This document shows, in pieces, positions 37,827 through 46,356 of a stretch of DNA of 64,000 bases (the stretch's first letter is position 1; each line of letters opens with the position of its first letter). This DNA comes from Bartonella rattimassiliensis 15908. GTDB taxonomy: Bacteria > Pseudomonadota > Alphaproteobacteria > Rhizobiales > Rhizobiaceae. The translations under genes and the position numbers were made by a program. The stretch spans positions 21,964 through 85,963 of the forward strand of contig NZ_JH725067.1 of assembly GCF_000278215.1 (NCBI RefSeq), given 5' to 3'. Below the pieces are notes generated by a model that did no database searches, was not told the DNA's origin, and saw nothing but the letters and a program-made list of their open reading frames with translations.

Positions 37827-40800
37827 TTAGAAATAATAACGTATTCCACCAGACAAATTAGTACTAGAAATACCAGCTTTTTGTAGTTTCTGTCTATAGC
37901 TAATATCGGCATTCAGCACGATTCTTTGAGAAAAATATGCGTTAACACCCATGCCTCCTTCAACTGAAGAACCGCTAGGATCAAGAGGAAAAGTATCCAC
38001 AATTTTTATGGTTTTATTATCACCAAAGCCTCTGATAACATTCATTTTACCATAGAAAGAAACGGCCTTGCTTTCTTCAATAGCCATTACTGTTTTCGTT
38101 AAACGTCCACCAATGCGGACCAACCATTGGTGTGGATTGCCCATATCTATTTTTAAGCCATTGGCATCTGAGAATGTATCAAACATGAGATTTTGATAAA
38201 TAAACTGTGCTTGTGGTTCAAAGACCAATCCTTTTGTGTCGGTTGCTAATTTCTGACCAATGGTTGCAGATATATTAAGAATCTCAGTACCATCTAATTT
38301 TGCCGCATTCCCAACAAGAGCTGTCGTAATATATCCTTTTAAAGCTCCATAGGAAAGAAGTGTGTTTGCATATAAACCATTGTTATGCTGAATGTTGCTA
38401 TAAGCGGTGAGTGACCATTTATCAAGTGTTGTCTTTTCAGAATCTTGCATCCCTTTTGGCGCAAAACTAAGCTTTCCGTATGTTCCTAAAAGACCAAAAT
38501 GTGTGCTTATGTCTTTGCCTTCTAATGTAGCTAATATGATTCCTAGTTGTAAAGCTGTATAGTTTATATCAGCACCGTAACCATAGTGGAGTGGATCGCG
38601 GTTGGAAGATAAGGTGGCTTTCTCACCATAGGAAGAAAAAAAGATGCCATTTTTTTTCTTGTCTTCTGTTCCAAATACTGTTGTTCGCATATTGTTTAAC
38701 AACATATTTTGATTGTTTACATCAGAAAATCCAGCAGAGAATAAAGTATTAGATAGGGTTAAATAGTTTGCTACCTGTGGTAAAAGTGCTCGAACTTTTT
38801 TATCCTTATCAAGGTAGGCATTCTGTAAGCGGAAATCCCAGAAGTTATTATTCTTGCCAAAAAGATTTTGACTCTCATGAGATGTTCCAGGTTTATAGCC
38901 TGTGAGTACATACTTATAAGGTAGGTTTCCGATTGTCATATAGTTTCCTGCTAACTGGAAGGAATTTTCGTTTGCTTGTCCGGAAACTTGAATAATTGAA
39001 ACTCCATGGGTTTCTAAAGGAAGAGAAGCCATATCTTCTCCCCAAACAGTAGCGCTATCTATTATCTTTGTATTTTTTTCTTGGAGATTGATGTAAACAA
39101 CAGTCTGGCCTAATACGTCACCATTAATCACAATGCGATCGGTTTTTTGTTCTGCGATAGAAGAATTTTTGTCCCATTGAGTGTTGACATAAACCTTTGT
39201 AGCACCTGTTGCTTTATAAACCGCTGTTTTTTGAGCTGTTTCACCTGCTTGTGGAAGATGAGGCCCTATAAACAAAGTTTGGTAATGTCCCTCCCTTGGT
39301 TTGTCAAACAGAATGATACTGTCTGTAAGGCGTAATGCAGAAAGGTTAGAATATGATTCTTCATCAACACTAAATCGTACATGATCATTTGAATCATTAT
39401 CATTATTGACAGCGTTTTTATTTACCTTTAAAAGCCATCTCGTACCTTCTTTTAGATCAAAAATTGTTCTATTGCCTTTAGACGTTCTTACTCGCCCTTC
39501 TAAAGAAGAGTGGTTTGCAATGAGCATAATAGCGTTTGTGGCGGCGTTTTCATTTTTTATATTTTTTAATAAAACATCGGCATGAATTTTGGAATTTGTA
39601 AGGCTGACTTCCCCGTTTACACCTGTTCCATAAAGGTTGATACCCGTACCCTGTTCAACGAAAAGTTTTGTATTTTCTAGCATTACTTTACTGATCATAT
39701 CTTGTTGTTGAATGGGGGGGATATTTCTTTCAGAATTGCGTGTATATCGTTGTCTAAGAGCATGATATGGATTATTGCGGAAAACAATACCATCTGTTTC
39801 ATAACTTCCTGTGACATTTACACTTGAATCTTTAAGGGTAATTGTCCCATCTATGTTTACCAAACCAGTTGTTTCTGCTTTTACAGTAATACCTGTGGCT
39901 TCAATTTCTCCACCATTTGATACACTTAGTGCAACAAAACCCGCATTAACTGTTCCTCCGATCATATGGATTTTTGAATTATTCCCTTTTGCATGTATAG
40001 CAAAACTGTTGTCTTGTATTTTTTTGTTATGCAGAGTTACGGTCTTGCCGTTATTAACCTCAACTCTAGAGCTTATAGCTTCGATTTGTGCAGACTTTTC
40101 AGGTTGTTTTATCGGTGGCACTGGTTTTTCAGATATTTTTTGTGCAGATTCTGTTTGTTCAGCTCCTGGTCTTACAGATTTTGGCAGTTGTGATGATGTT
40201 GACTGTTCCGCGGCGGGCCTTAAAGATATTAACTTTGGTTCTTTAAGCGTTTGTGGTTGCTCTGTTGTTGGTTTTGGAGATTCCGGTCTTGTAGATGCTG
40301 ATGGTTTAGTCCCTGGTTTTTCAGTTTCTGACGGTTGTGGTGGTATTGGTTTTTCGACTGTGGGCCTTAAAAGTTCTGGCGATGTAAGTCCTGATTCATT
40401 AGGAGAGGGTGATAGCTCTGTTGCTGGTTTTTCAGGTGTTGGCAGTAAATTTGATGATGGTTGTATTGGTTCTGGTTTTAAGGATATGGCAGAGATTGAG
40501 GGCATTTTTTCACTTGAAGTGTCTGTAGTTAAGGAAGGCGCACCTGAACGTCTTCTAGACTTTACTTCCATTCCTGTCGTTGAAGAGTGTGTAATTATGT
40601 CTTGTATGGTTAAATTAGGTGGAGATTGTACATTTTCTGCCATTTGAGCTTTTGATGTGTGTGTACTTTCTTGACTAATCTCAGATTTTTGTCTCGATGA
40701 AGAAGTTATATCTTCAATCGTTAAATTGGGGAATGACGTTCTTTCAGAAGTGTTTGTAGATGTTCTAGAGTTTGTAGGGTTTGTATTGCTTCTTAAATTT

Positions 40801-41177
40801 TCTCTCTCTTGCCTTTGGTGAGGTACAGTGCTTGTAGAAATAGACGTTTCAATTTCAGTCCTAGGAGGAGGAGGGATAATGAACGTTTCTGTGAAATTAG
40901 ATGGTGGTGAAGAAATTAGAACGGTAAGGCTAGATGCTGAACGTGGATGCCGATATGATGCATTTTGATATAGTGGAGGTAATATATTTACATTTCTTTT
41001 GGGACCGTATGAATTAAAAACTCTAGCTGTAGCTAATTGATTTTTAGTATGTGTGGGGCGTGGAGAGGGGAGATCTATCGTTGATAAGGGAGCCGTATTA
41101 TGAAGAGCATACGACAAGTTGGAAGAAGAATAAAACATAACCCCCGAAACTGTGTATAGTAAGAAGCTTTTTTTCAT
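37827..41177 (-). CDS. autotransporter with Pro-rich passenger
   Basis: A 1116-residue type Va secreted protein. The signal peptide is about 1-25 (LLYTVSGVMFYSSSNLSYA). Residues about 50-370 form a long Pro/Ser/Thr/Glu-rich, low-complexity passenger with repeated KPxxPxP-like stretches and two repeats of (P)NLTI(E/Q)DI. About 375-690 looks like a right-handed beta-helix (KTVTLHNKKIQDNSFAIHA). The conserved linker FWDFRLQNA precedes the 12-strand beta barrel at about 840-1116, which ends in GGIRYYF, the C-terminal aromatic needed by the Bam machinery. It belongs to the Bartonella autotransporter family (Iba-like) expressed in the host. Function of the passenger is unknown. Confidence 0.92.
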   Translation of the reverse strand: MKKSFLLYTVSGVMFYSSSNLSYALHNTAPLSTIDLPSPRPTHTKNQLATARVFNSYGPKRNVNILPPLYQNASYRHPRSASSLTVLISSPPSNFTETFIIPPPPRTEIETSISTSTVPHQRQERENLRSNTNPTNSRTSTNTSERTSFPNLTIEDITSSSRQKSEISQESTHTSKAQMAENVQSPPNLTIQDIITHSSTTGMEVKSRRRSGAPSLTTDTSSEKMPSISAISLKPEPIQPSSNLLPTPEKPATELSPSPNESGLTSPELLRPTVEKPIPPQPSETEKPGTKPSASTRPESPKPTTEQPQTLKEPKLISLRPAAEQSTSSQLPKSVRPGAEQTESAQKISEKPVPPIKQPEKSAQIEAISSRVEVNNGKTVTLHNKKIQDNSFAIHAKGNNSKIHMIGGTVNAGFVALSVSNGGEIEATGITVKAETTGLVNIDGTITLKDSSVNVTGSYETDGIVFRNNPYHALRQRYTRNSERNIPPIQQQDMISKVMLENTKLFVEQGTGINLYGTGVNGEVSLTNSKIHADVLLKNIKNENAATNAIMLIANHSSLEGRVRTSKGNRTIFDLKEGTRWLLKVNKNAVNNDNDSNDHVRFSVDEESYSNLSALRLTDSIILFDKPREGHYQTLFIGPHLPQAGETAQKTAVYKATGATKVYVNTQWDKNSSIAEQKTDRIVINGDVLGQTVVYINLQEKNTKIIDSATVWGEDMASLPLETHGVSIIQVSGQANENSFQLAGNYMTIGNLPYKYVLTGYKPGTSHESQNLFGKNNNFWDFRLQNAYLDKDKKVRALLPQVANYLTLSNTLFSAGFSDVNNQNMLLNNMRTTVFGTEDKKKNGIFFSSYGEKATLSSNRDPLHYGYGADINYTALQLGIILATLEGKDISTHFGLLGTYGKLSFAPKGMQDSEKTTLDKWSLTAYSNIQHNNGLYANTLLSYGALKGYITTALVGNAAKLDGTEILNISATIGQKLATDTKGLVFEPQAQFIYQNLMFDTFSDANGLKIDMGNPHQWLVRIGGRLTKTVMAIEESKAVSFYGKMNVIRGFGDNKTIKIVDTFPLDPSGSSVEGGMGVNAYFSQRIVLNADISYRQKLQKAGISSTNLSGGIRYYF

Positions 41178-41231
41178 ATGGATGTATTCCTAAAATATTT
41201 TTCCCCTCTCTATATAGAAAATAAAATATTG

Positions 41232-41276
41232 ACCTCATTATGTTTCTTTTGTAGAGACAAAACGAAACATAATGAG
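41232..41276 (-). promoter_or_regulatory. dyad upstream of autotransporter 1
   Basis: A perfect inverted repeat CCTCATTATGTTTC ... GAAACATAATGAGG with a 17-base centre, 55-100 bases before the start of autotransporter 1. Related sequence (CATTATGTTTT ... ACAAAACGAAATATTATG and GTTCTCTATA) occurs at the same distance before autotransporters 3 and 4. It may be an operator, or on the minus strand a terminator for the gene at 41313. Confidence 0.5.
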
Positions 41277-41312
41277 GGCTCTTTATATTTCAAGATAGGA
41301 ATACAAGTATTT

Positions 41313-43214
41313 TTAGAAACGATAGCGCATTCCGCCGGAAAGATTTATTCCAGTTATGCCAACTTTTTCGAACTTATGTTGGTAGCTGAGATCACTATAA
41401 AGCTCAATATTTTTTGATAAGTGTGTATGAATACCAAAACCACCTTCGATTAAAGATCCCATAGCATCAGGCTCAAAATTTTTACTAAAAGCTTTAACTA
41501 GGTTCAGTTTGCCGTAGAAGGAAACGGCACGACCTTTGTTTTGCGTTAAACGTCCACCAACACGGAAAACCCATTGATGAGGGTAGCCTATATTTATTTT
41601 AGAATTATCGCCATTTGGAACGGATCCATCATTGGAGAAAGAGCCAAGCATGAGACGCTGATAAACAAGTTGTGCTTGCGGTTCTAGTATGACACCTTCC
41701 CAACCAGTTGACAGTTTTTGTCCAACAGTTGCTGCAGCCCCTAATATTGTTTTATTATTTACCTTCAGAGTATATCTGATATTATTTTTAGTAATATTTT
41801 CTTTGAAAATTCCACAGGAGAGAAATGCACTTGCGTAGACACCACTGTCATGCTGAATGTTTCCATAGGCAGTGAGTGACCATTTATCAAGTACATTCGT
41901 ATGAGAGATTTCTTTGTTTTTAGGCGCAAAAGATAAATTCCCATATGTTCCAAAAAAACCAAAATTGGTATTGATATTTTGATCTTTTAGCGCGACTAAT
42001 GTTACTCCTGCTTGCAATGCAGTATAGCGAATATCTGCACGAATACTGGATTGAAGGTTGGAATAAAACGTGCTCTTATTGCCATAAGTGGATAAGAAAA
42101 CGCCTCTTTCTTGAGAGTCTTTAGGCTCAAACATTGTTATTTGCATATTGTCTAACAAGATATTTTGATTGTTGACATCAGCAAGCCCAACAGCAAACAT
42201 TGCGGTCGGCATCACTAAATAGCTTTCCGCTTGTGATGGATGAGCCGTTCTTTTTTCCACTACATTAAGAGAAGTAGAGGTTGCAGTTGCTTTTTCATCC
42301 GTAGGTCTAGAGCTGTTCTGGGTATCGGTGTTATCAGCCTTCGCATTTTCATTTACTTTAGGCTGTATAATTTCACGATCTGCTCTTGTGGATAAATTAC
42401 TCTTGCGTTGGGAAACAACATTCCCAGCGTGCCTTTGTTTTGTGTTGGAATCAATAATAGAGTGTTGATCCTCTTTAAAGGCAATAGAGTCTCCTTTCTT
42501 CTCCACGTTTGTTCTTCCATCGCTGTTCAAAGCATCTAGTACTGCTTTGCGTAAAGTATTGGCAAGCTCCTTATTTTGTCCTTGTAAGGCACTATCCACT
42601 TGTGCTGCTTTATGTAATATTTCTGCTTTATTTTGCAGATTATACCAATCGCGATTGTCTTGCGTTGTCCATTGTTGACGTTTAGCGTTAATACGTTGTT
42701 GGTTATCAGCATCAAGGATTGCTGCCGCTTTTGCGGCATCAGAAACCGCTTTCTCGTAACCACGTAATAAATTTTCTTTCGTTATCATCCGCTCCTGCCG
42801 TAAGCGATCTAGATACGCATTGGCTTGTATCATGTGTTGCGTATTATTTGCCATGACTTGGGCGTGGATATTATCTCTTGCTTTCTGCAATTCCTCTCTG
42901 TGAGCAGAAGATCCATTACGACCAATCCCTGAAAAATAACTATTAATTCTACCTTCTACTTCATCTAATATTTTATCTACTTGTGAATTATCTTGCCTCA
43001 TGGTGCCAGAGGCGATCTCCTCAAGATTTTTTTCTGCTTGTGTTGGTGTGCTTACTAAATCAATGGCATGGCGATATTGTTGAGGTAATTTGATAATTTC
43101 TTCAAGGGTACGGCGTGTTTCAGGACTTAGGCTAGAGGCGATACTGGTAGAAGTGAAGTTAGAGGAAAAAAACAAAGCACAAGCGGCTGTGCATAACAAG
43201 AGATTTCTATGCAT
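41313..43214 (-). CDS. autotransporter with coiled-coil passenger
   Basis: A 633-residue autotransporter. The signal peptide is about 1-27. The passenger differs from its neighbours. Instead of a beta-helix it is a charged alpha-helical, coiled-coil-like segment (about 30-230, rich in Glu/Lys/Gln, with EEIIKLPQQ, HMIQANAYLDRLRQER and EKAVSDAAKAAAILDADNQQ), then a disordered linker (about 240-320). The beta barrel (about 340-633) is closely related to those beside it and ends in GGMRYRF. The passenger therefore seems to have been swapped onto a shared barrel. Confidence 0.9.
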   Translation of the reverse strand: MHRNLLLCTAACALFFSSNFTSTSIASSLSPETRRTLEEIIKLPQQYRHAIDLVSTPTQAEKNLEEIASGTMRQDNSQVDKILDEVEGRINSYFSGIGRNGSSAHREELQKARDNIHAQVMANNTQHMIQANAYLDRLRQERMITKENLLRGYEKAVSDAAKAAAILDADNQQRINAKRQQWTTQDNRDWYNLQNKAEILHKAAQVDSALQGQNKELANTLRKAVLDALNSDGRTNVEKKGDSIAFKEDQHSIIDSNTKQRHAGNVVSQRKSNLSTRADREIIQPKVNENAKADNTDTQNSSRPTDEKATATSTSLNVVEKRTAHPSQAESYLVMPTAMFAVGLADVNNQNILLDNMQITMFEPKDSQERGVFLSTYGNKSTFYSNLQSSIRADIRYTALQAGVTLVALKDQNINTNFGFFGTYGNLSFAPKNKEISHTNVLDKWSLTAYGNIQHDSGVYASAFLSCGIFKENITKNNIRYTLKVNNKTILGAAATVGQKLSTGWEGVILEPQAQLVYQRLMLGSFSNDGSVPNGDNSKINIGYPHQWVFRVGGRLTQNKGRAVSFYGKLNLVKAFSKNFEPDAMGSLIEGGFGIHTHLSKNIELYSDLSYQHKFEKVGITGINLSGGMRYRF

Positions 43215-43302
43215 AGAAATGTTCCTTAAGATACTTTATCTTTTTTGATAAAAAACGGATACTCTTTGACACATTACGTTTTTTTGTAACGCACCAAACA
43301 TA

Positions 43303-43330
43303 GGCAGCACTGCTTACATTTCAGTGCCGC
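43303..43330 (-). terminator. hairpin after autotransporter 3
   Basis: Inverted repeat GGCAGCACTG ... CAGTGCCGC just below the stop at 43360 on the minus strand. The same element follows autotransporter 4 at 46283. Confidence 0.55.
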
Positions 43331-43359
43331 TTATATGTCAAAATAGAAAGCTAAAATTG

Positions 43360-45813
43360 TTAAAAGCGATAACGCATTCCACCAGAGAAATTAATTCCAG
43401 ATAACCCAGCTTTTTGAAGTTTATGTTGGTAATTAACATCAGCATGAAGCGCAATCTTCTTGGAAAGTTGTGCGTTAATGCCAAGTCCACCTTCAAGGGA
43501 AGAACCTATAGAATCAACATGGAAAGACTCAACAATATCGATTGTGCTTTTCTCACCAAAAGCTTTGATGACATTCAATTTACCATAAAAAGAAAGAATA
43601 CGATCGTTTTCAATAGGAAGAATCATTTTCGTTAAACGCCCCCCAATACGAACCAACCACTGATGGGGAGTCTTGATGTTAACCTGAAAGCCATCGACAT
43701 CTGAGAGAGTGCCAAACGCAACATGTTGATAAATAAGCTGTGCTTGCGGCTCAAAAGCTAATCCTTCAACACCAGTTGCTAACTTTTGTCCAATGGTCGC
43801 TGATATGTTTAATGTATCTGTATTGTTTAACTCTGCAGTATTGTTGATAAGAGCTGTTGTAATGTTTCCGTTTAAAACACCGTAAGAGAAAAGCGCATTA
43901 ATATAAAAACCATTGTCATGATGGAGGTTACTATAGACTGTAAAAGACCATTTATCCAGTATGCTCTTGTCTGAACCTTCCATATCCTTTGGCGTAAAAG
44001 CTAGTTTTCCATAGGTACCTAGAAAACCAAAATTCGCGATAAGGTTTTGATTTTCTAACGTTGCTAACGTAATGCCTGCTTGTAAAGCAGCATAGCGAAC
44101 ATCCGCGCCATAACCATATTCTAATGGACTACGGTTGGAAGATAATGTAACCTTATTGCCATAAGTCGATAAGAAGATCCCCTTCTTTTTATGACCTTCT
44201 AACCCGAAAACTGTTGCGTGCATATTATCTAACAGTGTGTTTTGGTTATTTGCATCAGCTAATCCAGAGGAAAATAGTGCGTTACTCATAACCAAATAGC
44301 TTGCCATTTGAGGAACAAGAGCTTTGATTTTTCCTTCATCATCGAGAGTTGCACTTTGTAAGCGGAAATCCCAGAAAGTATCATTGTTTTCCAAGAAGAG
44401 TTGTCTATTGTTCTCTTTTTCAAGGGATGTCGCATCAGGACTTTTTGCATCCTTCTCTTTTGATTCTTGTGATACTGATTTTTGTGCTATTTCGCTTAAA
44501 TGATTTTGTGCCCAATCAGCTTTCCCATGTCTGGAAGTTGGCCCATAGCCATTGAGTATATATTTATAGGGCAATCCATTCATTGTTGTGTAGCCATTTG
44601 CAAGTTTGAAGGAATCTTCATTTGCTTGCCCAGAAACTTGAATGAGTGAGAGTCCACGCGCATTCAAAGGAATAGAATTTCTTTCTTCTGATTCCTGATT
44701 GGATGATTCCGTACGCTTTGAAAGATTGTTAAAATAGACCCTTGTGGTGCCTGAGACATCACCATGAACGAGAAGGAGGTCAGTTTTTTGTTGTTCTTTT
44801 ATAAGACCATTACTCCATTCGGTATTAAAGTAAATTCTCGCGTTGCCTGTTGCATTGTAAACCGCTGTTTCATTAGGAGTCGCATTTTCTTGCGGTTTAG
44901 GCTCTTTAGATTGCGGAAGTCTTCCTACATTTAAGATTTGATAATGGTTTTCTACTAAATTATGTGGGGCATTAAATATGATAGAGCTGTTATTAAGGTT
45001 TAGGATTGAAACAACAGATTGTGCTCGTTGTTTAATGTCGATAAGTTTGTACGCATTAGACGAACTAAATTCATCTTCTACTTCAAATGGGCTAATTTTT
45101 AAGTGCCACTTGCTGCCATTGTTTAGAGTAAAAATCGTCGTATTTTGAGTAAAGGTTTTTACTTTTCCTTCCATAATTGAATTATCAGCAGTTAATACGA
45201 GAGTCTTAGGTTTCTTATCCTCCGATACGCTTTTATTCTTCAACAACATATCAGCACGAATTTCTGAGTTTTTAAGAAAAATCTCAGCAACAGATTTTGA
45301 AGAGTATGGCCCTGCAATACCAATACCATTTGTCATAAGAAGTTTTGTATTGGTGAGAAACACCTTATTGACGACACTTTCTCCCTCTTTTACATAAGAA
45401 TCCGAGATGTAGTCAAAACGAATACCATAATTTTTATGATGTCCTGGAACGGTTATGATTGAATTTTCAACATGGATTGTTCCATTGGCAATTTCTAAAC
45501 CATTTGTTCCTGCTTTTCCCACAATTTCTTTAGCATGAATGTGTCCACCTGTTCTTGCAGAAAGCAAAACGCCACTGGAGCGCAACGTTGAGTTTTTAAC
45601 GGTAATAGAGGATTTGTCATCGGCAACTACCGCATTGTTACTGCGGACAAAAACATTTTTAGAGATTTTTTCTTCTTCTGCCTTATCCGCACGAACCATG
45701 CCCATTATAGAAGGTTGTGTATTTGCATAAGTTGAACCGAAATGAGAAAAAATGAAAGTTCCAGCAATTGTACATAACAAAAGATTTTTCTTATAAATAT
45801 ATTTCTTACACAT
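43360..45813 (-). CDS. autotransporter 3 (beta-helix passenger)
   Basis: An 817-residue autotransporter. The signal region is about 1-31 (extended N-terminus CKKYIYKKNLLLCTIAGTFI). The passenger of about 500 residues has a beta-helix pattern (SSITVKNSTLRSSGVLLSAR and similar), followed by the linker FWDFRLQSA and a barrel at about 545-817 ending in GGMRYRF. It is a close paralogue of autotransporter 4: the first 31 residues and the barrel are nearly identical, and the passengers have diverged. A 5' region of about 150 bases is also shared with that gene. Confidence 0.93.
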   Translation of the reverse strand: MCKKYIYKKNLLLCTIAGTFIFSHFGSTYANTQPSIMGMVRADKAEEEKISKNVFVRSNNAVVADDKSSITVKNSTLRSSGVLLSARTGGHIHAKEIVGKAGTNGLEIANGTIHVENSIITVPGHHKNYGIRFDYISDSYVKEGESVVNKVFLTNTKLLMTNGIGIAGPYSSKSVAEIFLKNSEIRADMLLKNKSVSEDKKPKTLVLTADNSIMEGKVKTFTQNTTIFTLNNGSKWHLKISPFEVEDEFSSSNAYKLIDIKQRAQSVVSILNLNNSSIIFNAPHNLVENHYQILNVGRLPQSKEPKPQENATPNETAVYNATGNARIYFNTEWSNGLIKEQQKTDLLLVHGDVSGTTRVYFNNLSKRTESSNQESEERNSIPLNARGLSLIQVSGQANEDSFKLANGYTTMNGLPYKYILNGYGPTSRHGKADWAQNHLSEIAQKSVSQESKEKDAKSPDATSLEKENNRQLFLENNDTFWDFRLQSATLDDEGKIKALVPQMASYLVMSNALFSSGLADANNQNTLLDNMHATVFGLEGHKKKGIFLSTYGNKVTLSSNRSPLEYGYGADVRYAALQAGITLATLENQNLIANFGFLGTYGKLAFTPKDMEGSDKSILDKWSFTVYSNLHHDNGFYINALFSYGVLNGNITTALINNTAELNNTDTLNISATIGQKLATGVEGLAFEPQAQLIYQHVAFGTLSDVDGFQVNIKTPHQWLVRIGGRLTKMILPIENDRILSFYGKLNVIKAFGEKSTIDIVESFHVDSIGSSLEGGLGINAQLSKKIALHADVNYQHKLQKAGLSGINFSGGMRYRF

Positions 45814-45965
45814 AGATATGCCTTTAGTCTTGGTATGTCTTTGATGCTTACTTCATTCCCCTGATGGCGCAAGTACTTTAGTGATCTTTATATCATTATG
45901 TTTTTTATGTAAAGAACAAAACGAAATATTATGTCGTGTTCTCTATAGTTTGAAGATTTGCTTTG
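45814..45965 (-). promoter_or_regulatory. shared 5' region of autotransporter 3
   Basis: Conserved with 48814-48970: GATATGCCTTTAGT, GATGCTTACTTCATTCCCCT, GATGGCGCAAGTAC, TATCATTATGTTTT, AACAAAACGAAATATT and GTTCTCTATA. This supports a common promoter or operator for the two genes. The stretch from 45966 to 46282 shows no gene. Confidence 0.55.
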
Positions 45966-46282
45966 GGAACACTTTTAATTTGGTAATGGAGATCAGTGAA
46001 AAAACATTCCAAAAAAACATAAATTTAGTCAATCCATGTTCAAAAAATGCTATGAATTTACATTCATCGAATAGAGCTTATTATCATGAGAGTTTTATAG
46101 AATTGAGATGGAAAGATGTGTTATTACGTTTATAAAAAACTTTGAGTAGATTTTTTCTGTATTAAAGAGTAAGTAATTCGTTACGCTGTTTAAATATAAC
46201 TAAAAAAATCAAAATATTTCTTTTTTTGATAAATGTTTAATAATTTTTCAACAGGTGGCACTTTTTATGATTTACAAAATTT

Positions 46283-46313
46283 AAGCAGCACTGCTGGTAT
46301 TTCAGCGCTGCTT
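46283..46313 (-). terminator. hairpin after autotransporter 4
   Basis: Inverted repeat AAGCAGCACTG ... CAGCGCTGCTT followed on the minus strand by A/T-rich sequence. It lies 44 bases below the stop at 46357. Confidence 0.6.
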
Positions 46314-46356
46314 ATATTTTTTAAGCTGACATCTTTAAAATAATGATCAGAGATTT

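Noticed and set aside
39811..40647. 278-codon plus-strand frame opposite autotransporter 1
   Set aside because: It is the antisense of the proline-rich passenger. The length comes from biased codon use there, and no ribosome site or family is seen.
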